Positions 35,801 through 46,737 of a stretch of 64,000 bases of DNA are shown here, piece by piece; the stretch's first letter is position 1, and every line of letters starts with the position of its first letter. Below the pieces are notes generated by a model. That model did no database searches and was not told the DNA's origin. It saw only the letters and a list, made by a program, of their open reading frames with translations. The DNA comes from Stictocephala bisonia (Eukaryota > Arthropoda > Insecta > Hemiptera > Membracidae), in assembly GCA_035578905.1 (NCBI GenBank), contig JAQJVL010000147.1, positions 352,906 through 416,905 of the forward strand. Reading direction: 5' to 3'. The position numbers and the translations under genes are program-made.

Positions 35801-36459
35801 TGGGTACTATAGGGGTTTAAGTGGGCTGGTGGGTCACAACTTTATATTAGTCTACTGTTACCATGCACCATAGATCATCAGATAAACTATCCATGTGAGG
35901 ATTGATGGCTTCTGATATGAGAATTTGTAATGACTCAATTCTACTTGATATATAAACTGAAGACAACAACTTAGGCTGTAAGAGATAGTTATCTAGGATG
36001 GAGTGTAGTATCTGCTCATATGTTCCAATAGTCTGCTACCAGAAAACTCGGAAACATCATTCAATGCCAAGACATTGAAGACAGACAATTGGCTCTGGTA
36101 ATACACAAGTACACAAAAAGGTTTATTATGTATGTCTGAAGGGCGTTTAAAAACATATTTACATAAACACAAATAATAAACAAATGTAACTAATTTCTGT
36201 AGCCATCAATTTATTGTAAAACAATAAAAATCTCTTAAAATGTGTTAAAATATCAACTTGCATAAAGTTTGGATTACGTACATCCATCTCAAGAGGCTCA
36301 ACGTTTATGATAAACGAAACGGAAATTGAAGTGACGAAGTTTCTTGTTATAAATGTAGACCGAGGGTGACCTGAAATTGCCATGTTGAAAATACGGTAAA
36401 AAACTATCCTCAATATTTACGTTTATGAAATGTTGCCTTAATAGTTATTGATGATGGCC
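35801..36459. other. stretch without recognisable gene
   Basis: No supported feature. The 84-codon minus frame at 36159-36413 has no recognised motif. Confidence 0.45.
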
Positions 36460-36940
36460 TCTTGCAAATTAAAATACTATCACCCTTCATGGGCAGTCAT
36501 TTTATGTGAAGGATCATCAAATTCTCAGAATCCAAAACAGAACAACAGAATTCTCAGAATCCAAAAAATTGCAGTCAGGATTATTGTTAAATTATATTGT
36601 AGAGAGTCGTATAGACCAGACTTTAAACAATTAAATCTGTTGACGTTACCTTGCCTATACATTTTAGAAACCACTACAAATTGTACGGTCAAGGCCGCTC
36701 TCACAAGAGGTTTCTGTTAGACAGAAACAACTTCCGGACTGGCCAACAAGGACAGGAGAACGTGATCAACAGCCCTCACAAGAGGGTGTTCAAATAGTCA
36801 CAGGTTACCATAATTTATTGGTTCCACAACTTCCAAGGCATTTAAGAACCGTTTCAAAAAAGTATATCCATTTTATAGTGTAAAGGTGTTCATGGCAAAT
36901 AATTGGGATGCTTTTGATATTTCAGGAAATATAACACTGG
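36460..36940 (+). pseudogene. decayed non-LTR retrotransposon ORF2 tail
   Basis: The plus strand carries RILRIQKIAVRIIVKLYCRE, then FKQLNLLTLPCLYILETT to a stop at 36720. In shifted frames come KDRRT and RFKKVYPFYSVKVFMANNWD near 36860-36910. These pair with the C-terminal thumb and tail of the minus-strand RT at 43907-45973 (KLQKKAVRIIAKLNHRES, LKLLTLPCLYMYE, FYSVDEFMMSRWED). A 16-bp direct repeat TTCTCAGAATCCAAAA at about 36520 and 36550 has duplicated part of the coding sequence. Only the last ~150 codons of the protein remain and several stops interrupt it. Confidence 0.75.
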
Positions 36941-38069
36941 GGGAGTTGAAGAGGTAGAATCTGTAAGTGAATGGGAACTTATGTGCAAGGGATATTTTCT
37001 ATGTTTGTAAGGATTATTGTGTAGGAATGGATATTTAGCTTGCCGAGTTGACTATTGCTATGCAAATGTTATAATGTTTTATAAATTCAATAACAAAATT
37101 ATTATTTATTAATACTATGACGACCTACCAAACAAATTGTACTAATGCTCCTCACTAAAAAAAAACACAACAGAATCACCGACTAACCAAAATATAACCT
37201 TAAAACAAATTACGTATTATAAACAACAATCTACTTCCCCACTCATCTAGCGTTTAATACTTTTAAAAAACCATACCAAGTATGAGTGTAATCAAGTTGG
37301 CAATACTATATTGGATTTTATTACTTCAAACAAGTATACTACGGTATGTAAGTTGGAAATAAACCTCTTTTTCGCACTTTTATTGTCTCAATTTACCTGT
37401 ACCGTACATGAAATAGACTGACAGAGGAAAGCCTCGATTGGAAACTGTTATTAGATAACAGAACAATGAATTGTGGACAAATTCAATGTTAAAAAAAATT
37501 GCATACTAAAATTTAAGACTTAAGTAATCAGTCAATATTATTTATTTACAATGTCATTAGGAAAATTAATTTGCCAATATACAGAACATGTTCTCATGTT
37601 TCTTGCCTTCCAATTATCTGGATTGGTCAGTCTGTTTCATGGTGAAGGATCCATCAATGAATTCAGAGGTCGCTCCACTAGCCTCTTCTGTAGTTGCCTC
37701 TTGATTGTTTGTGTGTTCAGGGTTTCAATGAATCAGGCAGTGTATACTTTGTGCCCTATGTACAATGGCTTAACGTGCCCTGTCAATACCTTTGACATAA
37801 AGTTTAAGAACTGCCCATGGCCATGCGAACTGGCGAGTACGAACAGGAGAAGGAAAACTAAGAAAACAAATATGAAGAAAGACAACTGTTATTGCAGTAG
37901 AACTAATATTGTTACAAAAATTAAAATAGTCATGGAAATTAACTGAAAAATAATGTTTTAATACCAGTAAACCATACTGTTGAAATCAAATTCGTAATTT
38001 GAATTTAGTTAGATATAATGGTAGTACAAGTTTTCAACTACAAAGATTTATGTGGCAATGTCTTTTTCA
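36941..38069. other. stretch without recognisable gene
   Basis: 36941-37115 may be the 3' untranslated tail of the preceding retroelement remnant. A 131-codon frame at 37551-37946 has an ATG and no internal stop, but no recognised domain, and its composition ends in a Lys/Asn-rich run. It is not called as a gene. Confidence 0.4.
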
Positions 38070-38320
38070 GTTGAGAGGGGAAGGGGTGGTTCAAGTGTGT
38101 ATTCTCTCACTCCATTACTGACAGACAACACACTCTGACTTGCCGCTTGGCTGATTGCTGCTAAATCTTTGATGAGGAGGAGTCATTCATCAACCTCTTG
38201 CGGATGTTTAACGCGAGTGTTAGGCTAACAACTTGGAGACACCTCTTCGCCACTTCCAACTTGTAATAGGATGGCTCCTGGTGTCAAGGTGGGGAGCTGA
38301 TGTACATGGGAAGTTGTTTA
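38070..38320 (+). mobile_element. dispersed repeat family D1, copy 3 (partial)
   Basis: CAGTTGAGAGGGGAAGGGGT, CTCTCACTCCATTACTGACA, CTTGCCGCTTGGCTGATTGC, CATCAACCTCTTGCGGATGT, CCACTTCCAACTTGTAATAG and ATGGGAAGTTGTTTATG match 12910-13180 and the reverse complement of 16745-17030. It ends abruptly after GTTTATG, whereas the other copies continue for ~300 bp. Confidence 0.75.
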
Positions 38321-39439
38321 TGAAAGCTGCAGAAGTTCCGTTATTTGTCACAATACACCTGTGGTATGAAATCCCAAAAGTATCTCTGAAGCGAGACCGA
38401 ACGAGAAGCAAATTGGTGTAGTGCATGGTGTACAAGCGCATAATTTACAAAATCATACTTGCTAAGCACTCAGAATGTTTTTAAGCTCTTCTTCAATTAT
38501 TTCGAGTTCAAATTGGCCAAATTCAGTGGAACCATTCTCAAAGTTATCATCAATCTTAGAAAAAGAACGCCTCCTTTTTGTTTGATAAGTTTGAAGTTTC
38601 AATAAATTAAGTAGTTATTATAAGAAATATTATACATTTCTTAGCTATTAAAAGTGTTACATGTTTACACAAATATCAAGTTTTATGGAGTGTACGTTTG
38701 TAGATTTGTGGATAGAGTACAATAATTTAAGAAGTAAAAAATTAGCTTTTTTATTTTTTCCGGTACATTTGATCCTAAGACAGATGCAAAATGTCAAACT
38801 TATATAGCTTTTATGTATATGTCATTTAATTTATTAAGTGATTGTGTGACAAAATATCACAAGTTAAGCAATGGGTTAACTTTTTATATGAATGTATCCT
38901 ATAATATATGTGAATTAAATGTTTTAGCCTTAGCCTTGTGATAGGCCTACCTTTTAGTCTAATTATATTTCTGGTTGAAGAAATCAAATAATTATTATAA
39001 ATGCTCAGAGACCAGAATTTATCCTCTAAGGTACAGGAAACAATTGTAAGATATGGTTAATTTTAAAACATTTGTATAGTGTAAAATTTTGAATAGATTT
39101 TATCTGGATCTGAAAAGCAAAACAGTTAACACATTTTTTGATCACCTCAGTATATTATGAAAAATAGTATTTATTTATTTTGATAGCAATAATGAATGTA
39201 TTCAATGTAAAAAGAACCAGTTGGTTTTATTCCATTAAGGCTATAAAAAATAACCTAATGTGTACTTATTACTTACAATTTATAAGACAACCCATTGACC
39301 ATACTCCTTCAAGTGTATAAGACTTAAATAATAATTGTTTAAAATTAACAATAACTTTCTATAAAACACAACCGATAGTTTTTTTCTTCTCTAGTCTCTA
39401 AGATTTTACAAATTTCTGTCACATTTTTTAATGTCTTAG
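38321..39439. other. AT-rich stretch without recognisable gene
   Basis: There is no supported coding or repeat signal. Confidence 0.5.
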
Positions 39440-40860
39440 GCTAGACCCATTATTGATCTTGTTCCCTACTGTCTTAAGACTCAACTAGAGAGCACGCTGT
39501 GCTCTCTGGACTCAACCGATTGTTCTTGTTCGTTGCAGTGTCTAAGACTTCAGAACAATCTCATAGAACAATCAGTTTCTAAGACTTTACCGATTCTATG
39601 ATTTTCCTCTTGATGGCTTCTAAGACTTGATATATAAAGTTCTTATTCCTTGTAGTGTCTGAGAGTTAACCGGTCGTTTCCCTTTTTTTATCCTATAAGG
39701 CTCAAATAATATTATTCAAATGTTTTGTAGTCTCCTTGTAGGAACTCGACCGAGTATGTGTTTTTTTTTTTTTCACATAATGATGGCAGATGTCCAATAA
39801 CCTTTGACTTCCTCATTTGATACTTCATTATTAATAAATTCCAAAAACAACGTTGCAAGTGTCCTCTCATTACATTCTTAAGTTGACAAATATTTTCCTA
39901 TTCCTTTTATAGACTAAGACTTAACCAATTGTTTTACTCTTTTTAACCTATGAGGCTAAACAAACATTGTTCTTATTCCTTTTATACACTAAGACTTAAC
40001 CTATTGTTTTACTCTTTTTAACATATGAGGATAAACAGTCATTGTTCTTATTCCTTTTATAGACTAAGACTTAACCAATTGTTTTACTCTTCTTAACCTA
40101 TGAGACTTAACAGACATTGTTCTTATTCCTTTTATAGACTAAGACTTAACAAATTATTTTTATCTTTTTAATCTATGAAGATAAACAGACACTGTTCTTA
40201 TTTATTTTATAGACTAAGACTTAAATAGTTTTTATCTTTTTAACCTATGAGGATAAACAGACATTGTTGTTATTCCTTTTATAGACTAAGACTTAACAAA
40301 TTGTTTTTATCTTTTTAACCTATGAGGCTAAACAGACATTGATTGTTCTTATTCCTTTTATAGACTAAGACTTACAAATTGTTTTACTCTTTTTAACCTA
40401 TGAGGCTAAACAGACATTGTTCTTATTCCTTTTATAGACTAAGACTAACAAATTGTTTTACTCTTTTTAACCTATGAGGCTAAACAGACCATGTTCTTTT
40501 TCCATGTAGGGTCTAAGACTTAACCTATTGTTTCCCTCTTTATTACCTTTAAAATTTAACTGATTGTTTTCATTTTTATAGCCTCTAAGTATCAACACAC
40601 GTTACTCTTGTTTCTTGTAGTCTTTGGGCTTTCACGCATTGTTTTACTCTTTTTAGTCTCTAAGGCTTAACATATTTTATAGTTATTCCTTTTATTCTGT
40701 AATATATATCTAGTTATACCCTCTTTCTAAACTCTGAGGTTTACGAGATATTAGTGTTACTCCTTTTAGTATCTAAGACTCAATAGGTTATTTTCCTTTT
40801 TTTATCCTTTAACGCTTAACCAATCTTTTTTTAGCCTCCAATACTTAATAGTAAAACATG
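39440..40860 (+). repeat. ~38-bp minisatellite with 76-bp dimer core
   Basis: At 39895-40500 near-identical ~76-bp units repeat, made of two related ~38-bp halves: TTTTATAGACTAAGACTTAA-type and TTTTTAACCTATGAGGCTAA-type. On both sides the array grades into single, diverged ~38-bp units (CTAAGACTTAACC..TTGTTT..CTTTTT motif). The homogenised dimer core inside degenerate edges is the pattern expected from unequal crossing-over. Confidence 0.82.
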
Positions 40861-41431
40861 TGTACGAGTAATCCGAGAGTAGTTGCAAGTATTTTGTGTC
40901 TATAAAAGCTCTTAGTATTATTCTTGTCATCATGTCTTATGACTCACGTGGTAATTAATCTTCTCTAATCTGAATTGCATTAGGCACAAAGGAACGAAAG
41001 CCGCTAACACCCAGCCAAGAAGATCGTCCCTCACATGCTCGGATACATCTGTTTATCCAGTATCCCTGGGCGTGAACATCGATGGTCTTACTTAATATTC
41101 GGCACACATATCGATAATGTCCGCTCTATATGCGAGCCGCATAACTTATATCGGTAATAAAGATTTGTCTCCTTAACCTGGTATAGTGTAGCCTGCCTGC
41201 CAGAACGGTCGTATATAATTTATGTCTCGAATTTTATACATGTATTCATGTATTAGAGCACCGTCACCGATTTTCAACACGCCTCGCCGACTCCTTACGA
41301 TGTATGCATCGTATGCCATTATAACGCTTTCTGAGCTTTGCTATTTTTATTTATTGCTTTCCAGAAACAAACTGTGGTTTTTAAATAAAAAAAGCTATAT
41401 AGTCCATTAACGAAATACATTAGTAGTTTAA
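40861..41431. other. stretch without recognisable gene
   Basis: A moderately GC-richer patch at 40970-41220. No feature was identified. Confidence 0.45.
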
Positions 41432-42453
41432 TAAAAACTAAAGCTTCCAGTAACAATAGCGTGAAAGAGTAAATTACATATTTACATCACAAAACATTTC
41501 GTCAATACTGTGATGTGACATCCTCAATGGTATCTCTTAGACGTTTGGTGGTTCTAATAGGGTAAATAACACATTGAACTGGAAGTTAATATAAAATTGG
41601 AATCTAATTAAAGTAAACATCCTAAGTATCAGATTTTCCTAAGTGTATTGTTGTCCCAACTGTGGAATTCTCCCATGTTTATGGTTGTTCTAAGTGTGTG
41701 GTTGTCCTAAGTGTATGGTTGTCCCAAGTGTGTGGTTGTCCAAAATGTGTGGTTGTCCTAAGTGTGTGGTTGTCCAAGTGTACGGTTGTCCTAAGCGTGT
41801 GGTTGTTCCACGTGTGTGGTTGCCCTAAGAGTGTGGTTGTCCCAAGTATGTGGCTGTTCCAAGTATGTAGTTGACTTAAGTGTATGGTTGTCCTAAGAGT
41901 ATGGTTTCCCCAAGTATGTGGTTGTTCCAAGTATATAGTTGCCCTAAGTGTATGGTTGACCTAAGTGTGTGATTTTCCCAAATGAGTGATTGTCCTAAGT
42001 GTGGAATTGTTCCAAGTGTATGGTTGTACCATGGGTGTGGATGTCCTAAGCGTTTGGTTGTTCCGTGTGTGGTTGTCCCAAGTATGTGGTTGTTCCAAGT
42101 ATATAGTTGCCCTAAGTGTATGGTTATCCTAAGTGTGTGGTTTTCCCAAGTGAGTGGCTGTCCTAAGTGTGGAATTGTTCCAAGTGTATGGTTGTACCAT
42201 GGGTGTGGTTGTCCTAAGCGTGTAGTTGTTCCAAGTGTGTGGTTGTTCTAAGTGTGTGGTTGTCCCAAGTATGTGGTTGTTCCAAGTATATAGTTGCCCT
42301 AAGTGTATGGTTGACCTAAATGTGTGGTTTTTCCAAATGAGTGGTTGTCCTAAGTGTGGAATTGTTCCAAGTGTATGGTTGTACCATGGTTGTGGTTGTC
42401 CCAAGGCATGGCTGTCCAAATTGTGTGGTCGTTACTGGAAGCTTTAGTTTTTA
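41432..42453. mobile_element. TIR-bounded non-autonomous element carrying a 17-bp minisatellite
   Basis: Perfect 23-bp inverted repeats lie at 41432-41454 and 42431-42453 (TAAAAACTAAAGCTTCCAGT... and its complement). The outermost TA on each side could be the TA target duplication of a Tc1/mariner-type element. Between them is ~185 bp of unique sequence and then ~0.8 kb of 17-bp tandem repeat reaching the right TIR. No transposase is encoded. The perfect TIRs suggest recent activity in trans, but a single copy cannot prove mobility. Confidence 0.7.
41640..42430 (+). repeat. 17-bp minisatellite with ~170-bp higher-order unit
   Basis: The unit is GTCCTAAGTGTGTGGTT and variants. A longer block beginning CAAGTATGTGGTTGTTCC and including CAAGTATATAGTTGCCCT, AAGTGTGGAATTGTTCC and GTACCATGGGTGTGG recurs at about 41911, 42079 and 42265 (168 and 186 bp apart), so ~10-unit segments have been copied as wholes. 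Three units make 51 bp, hence the 17-residue periodic spurious frames (VCGCPKCVVVLSVWL) on both strands. Confidence 0.9.
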
Positions 42454-43671
42454 GTAATAACCCTCGCTGCTCAAGCCTATCAATTGATATTACTAGTAGT
42501 TTTTTTATCATTTTATAAATTTATATCCTCACAAGTTTAAAGTAATGCTTGTCTAAGATAAGGGGTTTAATTAAAAAAAAAATAATGTTTACATAGTAAA
42601 TAGATAGTAGTAAATACAAAAATAAATAACGTATATATAGTACATAATTTAAATGATATAACAAAAAATAATGACATATGGATAGTAACAAATACAGAAA
42701 CTGTTATATTTTTATTTTAAAGCAGAATATCTGATCAATGTATATTTTGCACATTTAATCATACTTAGCGCAACTTTCCATTTCTAAGTAGTTTTCCTTT
42801 CTAATTTAAAACTTAGCAGAATGAAATAAATATTGAACACAAATCTAAGAATAATTTATAAAAAGGAAAACTACATAAACTTCTGTATGATATTTGTATA
42901 AATGTTTCCGTTACAATGCACATACAATGTCTCCGTACTTCCTAATGACCCTCCGTTCTCAGAGTCGCCCGTCAGGGTTCATGTCCTCACGACAGCGCCT
43001 CCCATTCTCGTTAGCTCAGCCCCTATCTCTATACTTACGCCCATATCAATAACTGGACCTTTCTCTTTATTTTTGCTAATCCCCAAGCCCGTAATTATGA
43101 AGGCTTGGTCATGCAGCCTCCATTGTGTTGGTATCGTCAGATCGCCCATCAGCTTTACGGGTTGCTGGGACCGTGCAGATCTGCGATTAATTGTCTGCTA
43201 ATTGTCTGCGATTAGACGTTGAGTGGAACTTAATAATTTTAAAACTATAATTTATATAAAAGATTACAGCATAAAAATATGAATGTGTGACAGCTATGTG
43301 ATTCTCATACCTACACTTTTTTTTATTATAAGTTCATTTGATTTTAGAAATATACATCTTATACATTTAGAATAAAACTAAATGTTAAACTTTTAATGTC
43401 TTAATAACAGGCCAAAACAATAAATCTGAACTTTTCCAATTTGATAATTCATCTTAACGGTCTATATCTAGATTTCACGAAAGTAAAAAAGGTTCAGTAG
43501 CTTAAAGTGAAAATACATTCATATAACAACATAAAAAAGAATTTAGTTTTTGATTGTTGTAGAAATTAATTTTTGTGAAGGAATGCTTTAGATTCATAAG
43601 TATTGGATTCCTGTAATATTCCGCAATATGCCTAAATCTTTCGCAAGCGGGAAATCCCTAACTGTCCCAAG
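42454..43671. other. stretch without recognisable gene
   Basis: AT-rich, except 42925-43210, which is GC-richer and open in one frame for 99 codons (42902-43201 plus). No family was recognised and no start or splice context supports it. Confidence 0.4.
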
Positions 43672-43686
43672 AATGTAAATAAATAA

Positions 43687-43717
<31 letters not shown>

Positions 43718-46063
43718 ACTTTTTTATTGCGTAGTAACAATTTTTGACATGTCATGCAATCGTCAATATAATATAAGTATAATATATAAAATGTATTAAA
43801 ATGCTAAAACTAAACAACAAATTGTCATTCACTCCACATTCAAATACATATATTTCTAACATTCACACAGCACAATCACACTGCCTTCCTGTCCTGCTAT
43901 TTAATCTTAATCTTCCCAGCGACTCATCATGAACTCATCCACAGAATAGAACGCTTTAGACACCAAGAGGTGTCTAAGTCGAGTTTTGAATTGAGTTTGG
44001 TTATTAATTGGAAATCCTTCAGGGAGTTTGTTGATTAGTCTGACACCAACCTGATGTGGCATGTGGTCTGATAGTGCCAATCTATGTTGCTGTGTTCGGA
44101 GGTTGTCCCTGCCTCTAGTGTAATATTGGTGAACGTTTCTGCCACGAATCAAGGAAGAACGTGATCTGCAGTATAGTATCACCTCATACATATAAAGGCA
44201 AGGTAAAGTCAGCAATTTTAACTCCCTAAAAGAATTCCGGCACGACTCTCTGTGGTTCAATTTAGCAATTATTCTGACAGCCTTTTTTTGAAGTTTAAAA
44301 ACTCTTTCCATTTTGCTTTTTGCACAACCTCCCCAAAGTCTCACTCCGTATGCCAGATGTGAATGTACCATGCCATAGTAGGCCATGATTAAGACGTTAG
44401 GCACACAGAACTTTGCAAGATTGCGCAATGCATATATGCCTGAAGCAACTCTACCACAAACGTGGTCTATATGGTCGTCCCATGTCAGTCCCCTATCAAG
44501 GAACATTCCAAGGAATTTTGTAGAATTTACCACCTCTAAAAGAGTGTCATCCAAGAAGACATGAGGTTGAGAATGGAGTTCCTGCTGTCGGAGACAAAAA
44601 CTGATTACGTTGGATTTGGTTTGGTTTGATTTTAGATTCAGTTCACTGAAATGTTGAATGCAAGAACTTAGCTCTATAAAAGCTGTGATTTCTAATTCTT
44701 TGGATGTTTTTCCTTTAATACAGAGAGTCGTATCATCGGCATATTGAATCAGTTCTCCATTCTGGATCACTGTATTCAATCTGCAGACATAGATTAAAAA
44801 AAGAAGTGGCCCTAGGACTGAACCCTGGGGGACTCCATGAAGTATTCTATTTTTATTTGAAGTTACATTTGAAATCTGTACACACTGGTTCCGATCTTTA
44901 AGATACGAAGTTAGCCAGCTGTGTGGTAAACCTCTAACTCCAGATTTTTCTAAAAGGTGCAACAGTGTCTCATGATGCACACAATCAAATGCTTTGGAGA
45001 GGTCAAGAAAAATACTAAGCACTTGTTCTTTACCCTCCAATCCATCGACAACAGTGTCTAGAAGTTTATTGATTGCATCAATTGTGGATCTTTCCTTTCT
45101 AAATCCAAATTGCTCTGGATTTAATAAATTGTGACTCTTAATGAAGCTTGAAAGTCTATCATAGAAGATCCTTTCGTAAATCTTACTAAAGACAGGCAGA
45201 ATTGAAATTGGACGATAATTGCTCTTGAGTAAAGGGTCGTCTTTTTTGTAAATTGGAATAACTTTTGCTGTCTTCAAAAGTGACGGAAAACGTCCTGATT
45301 CAAATGAAAAATTTATCAATTTTGTGAGTGGCTTTAGCAAGTGCTGACAGCACTGTTTTAAAAGCCATACAGACAACCCATTGGCATCGCAGGTTTTTTT
45401 TGGGCGTAGTCTCTGAATGGCACTAGCCACCTCCTTCTCACTTACCGGGGTCAAGGCCATAGATGCAACTGGTTCTGAAATATAGTTTATGAATTGGGGT
45501 TTGTTATACATTGTGTCCGGTAAAGCTACAGTGGTAAAATATTTGTTAAATTCTTTTGCTACAGTTAATTTATCTTGAACTATTTCTTCACCAATTTTTA
45601 TTTCAATAGGTTTGGATTTATTGAATAATTTTGACTGTTGTGCTGACGAGTTGATAATTTTCCAAGCGGTTTTTGAAAAATTCTCACTATTGCTCAAAAC
45701 TTTATTGGCATCATAGGCTTTAGCAGCTTGTATGACTTTTCTATAAATTCTCCTATATCTTCTGAAAAAGGTTCTGAAATTTTCGTTTTGGGTTGTTACA
45801 AATATTTTGTTAAAGAATTTGAGTTTTTCTCGTGAAATAAGAATTCCCTTGGTTATCCAAGAACAATTTTTCGGGCGTTTTGACTGTTTTGCATTCTTGA
45901 AAGGACAGGCTATGTCTAAATAATAAAAAAAATCCATTGTGAAAAGCATGATACATGTCATCAACATTATCATAGCTATTCAAGTAATGCCATGTCTCAC
46001 GTTTTAACAGATTATTGAGTAGACTGGCGTTTTGGGAATTAATTTTCCTGGCAATAATGTGAA
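43672..46063 (-). mobile_element. 5'-truncated non-LTR retrotransposon (Jockey/CR1-like group)
   Basis: About 2.4 kb on the minus strand: the end of the endonuclease-RT linker, the complete RT domain and C-terminal domain, a ~200-bp 3' UTR, and a 3' tail of (TTTA)n (plus strand AAATAAATAAAT at about 43677-43720), preceded by AATAAA. It lacks the apurinic endonuclease domain and ORF1, as expected of 5' truncation during target-primed reverse transcription. TCCCAAG at 43665-43671 and 46064-46070 is a possible 7-bp target duplication, though TCCCAAG also belongs to the 17-bp repeat on the right. The right edge abuts that 17-bp array. Clade assignment beyond the Jockey/CR1-like group is not secure. 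Confidence 0.82.
43907..45973 (-). CDS. reverse transcriptase of a non-LTR retrotransposon, partial ORF2
   Basis: Copies the element's RNA into DNA at a nicked chromosomal target. The open frame is 688 codons. Landmarks: SNYRPIS at ~251-257 (fingers), GFRKERSTIDA at ~290-300, FLDLSKAFD at ~322-330 with the first catalytic Asp, HGVPQGSVLGPLLF at ~379-392, YADD at ~411-414 with the catalytic Asp pair, then FLGMFLDRGLTWDDHI (~487-502) and the thumb/C-terminal region KLQKKAVRIIAKL to the stop. All catalytic residues are present and the domain is uninterrupted. The N-terminal ~14 residues of this frame are not original: upstream of an 8-base A run (plus 45925-45932) the family-like linker reading continues in another frame to about 46060, so one indel separates them. 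The endonuclease domain is missing. It could give RT protein if transcribed but could not transpose alone. Confidence 0.85.
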   Translation of the reverse strand: MIMLMTCIMLFTMDFFYYLDIACPFKNAKQSKRPKNCSWITKGILISREKLKFFNKIFVTTQNENFRTFFRRYRRIYRKVIQAAKAYDANKVLSNSENFSKTAWKIINSSAQQSKLFNKSKPIEIKIGEEIVQDKLTVAKEFNKYFTTVALPDTMYNKPQFINYISEPVASMALTPVSEKEVASAIQRLRPKKTCDANGLSVWLLKQCCQHLLKPLTKLINFSFESGRFPSLLKTAKVIPIYKKDDPLLKSNYRPISILPVFSKIYERIFYDRLSSFIKSHNLLNPEQFGFRKERSTIDAINKLLDTVVDGLEGKEQVLSIFLDLSKAFDCVHHETLLHLLEKSGVRGLPHSWLTSYLKDRNQCVQISNVTSNKNRILHGVPQGSVLGPLLFLIYVCRLNTVIQNGELIQYADDTTLCIKGKTSKELEITAFIELSSCIQHFSELNLKSNQTKSNVISFCLRQQELHSQPHVFLDDTLLEVVNSTKFLGMFLDRGLTWDDHIDHVCGRVASGIYALRNLAKFCVPNVLIMAYYGMVHSHLAYGVRLWGGCAKSKMERVFKLQKKAVRIIAKLNHRESCRNSFRELKLLTLPCLYMYEVILYCRSRSSLIRGRNVHQYYTRGRDNLRTQQHRLALSDHMPHQVGVRLINKLPEGFPINNQTQFKTRLRHLLVSKAFYSVDEFMMSRWED

Positions 46064-46286
46064 TCCCAAGTGTGTAGTTGTCTTAAGTATATGATTGTCT
46101 TATGTGGTTGTCTTAAGTATTGGAGTGTCCTAGTGTGTGTTGTCCTAATGTATGGTTGTCCTAAGTGTGGGATTGTACCACGAGTGTAGATGTCCTAAGT
46201 ATGAGGTCGTTCTAAGCGTGTGGTTTTCTAAGTATGGGATTGTCCTAAGTGTATGGTTGTCCTTAGTATGGGATTGTTCCAAATGT
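46064..46286 (+). repeat. 17-bp minisatellite, left part, interrupted by a SINE-like insertion
   Basis: Diverged units such as CCAAGTGTGTAGTTGTC, CCTAAGTGTATGGTTGT and CTAAGTATGGGATTGTC. Same family as 41640-42430 but outside the TIR-bounded element. The array resumes at 46738 after the insertion. Confidence 0.82.
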
Positions 46287-46737
46287 CGGCACTGGTGGCG
46301 CAGTGCTGTAACACAGCTACATGGGGACAAAGTGTTTGGGAGATTGTAGGCGATATGTTGTATGCTCAGTCCTCTTAATACCGACATGGAGTCCGCTTAG
46401 TGGTTGCTATCGGCGTGGACACTACTAGAGAAGTTTGGGGTGTCCATGTTGGGTGGTAATCATTGTGCGGATGTTGTGTGGGGGAGATAACTGAGTATCA
46501 GGCTTGTCAATTAGCTGAAAATCAGACCAGCACTACGTGGTTCAGATTCCACGTAAAGCTGTAGGTCCCTTAGTTGCCCTGACTGTTGGGCTATTAATAA
46601 ATTGCTCTTTCTGAGGAGTGAACTCAGATAGTAACCAGACTACACTCATCCACACTCATCCTACACTCATATCATCATTCATATTCGCCTTAAAATACCA
46701 AAAACGTTGTGTCGGTGTCTCATATATAAGAATAAGA
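46287..46737 (+). mobile_element. SINE-like family S2, complete copy with 14-bp target duplication
   Basis: The 451-bp insertion starts CGGCACTGGTGGCGCAGTGC and ends in a short AATAAG-type tail. It splits the 17-bp array and is flanked by ATTGTTCCAAATGT (46273-46286) and ATTGTCCCAAATGT (46738-46751), a 14-bp direct repeat with one difference. That is the mark of LINE-driven insertion. The GGTGGCGCAGTGC start is A-box-like, and GGTTCAGATTCCA near 46540 resembles a B box but lies too far away. So the pol III origin is uncertain. Related copies: 30750-30908 and 32372-32705. Confidence 0.8.

Noticed and set aside
37551..37946. 131-codon plus frame
   Set aside because: ATG and no stops, but no recognisable domain, no neighbouring coding evidence, and a Lys/Asn-rich end typical of chance frames in AT-rich DNA. 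Mentioned under the non-genic stretch only.
41662..42447. Frames with a 17-residue Cys/Val/Trp period on both strands
   Set aside because: Three 17-bp units equal 51 bp, so a periodic frame is unavoidable. No real protein is implied.
42902..43201. 99-codon plus frame in a GC-richer block
   Set aside because: No family match; stop-free length is explained by the local composition. It could be revisited if transcripts map here.
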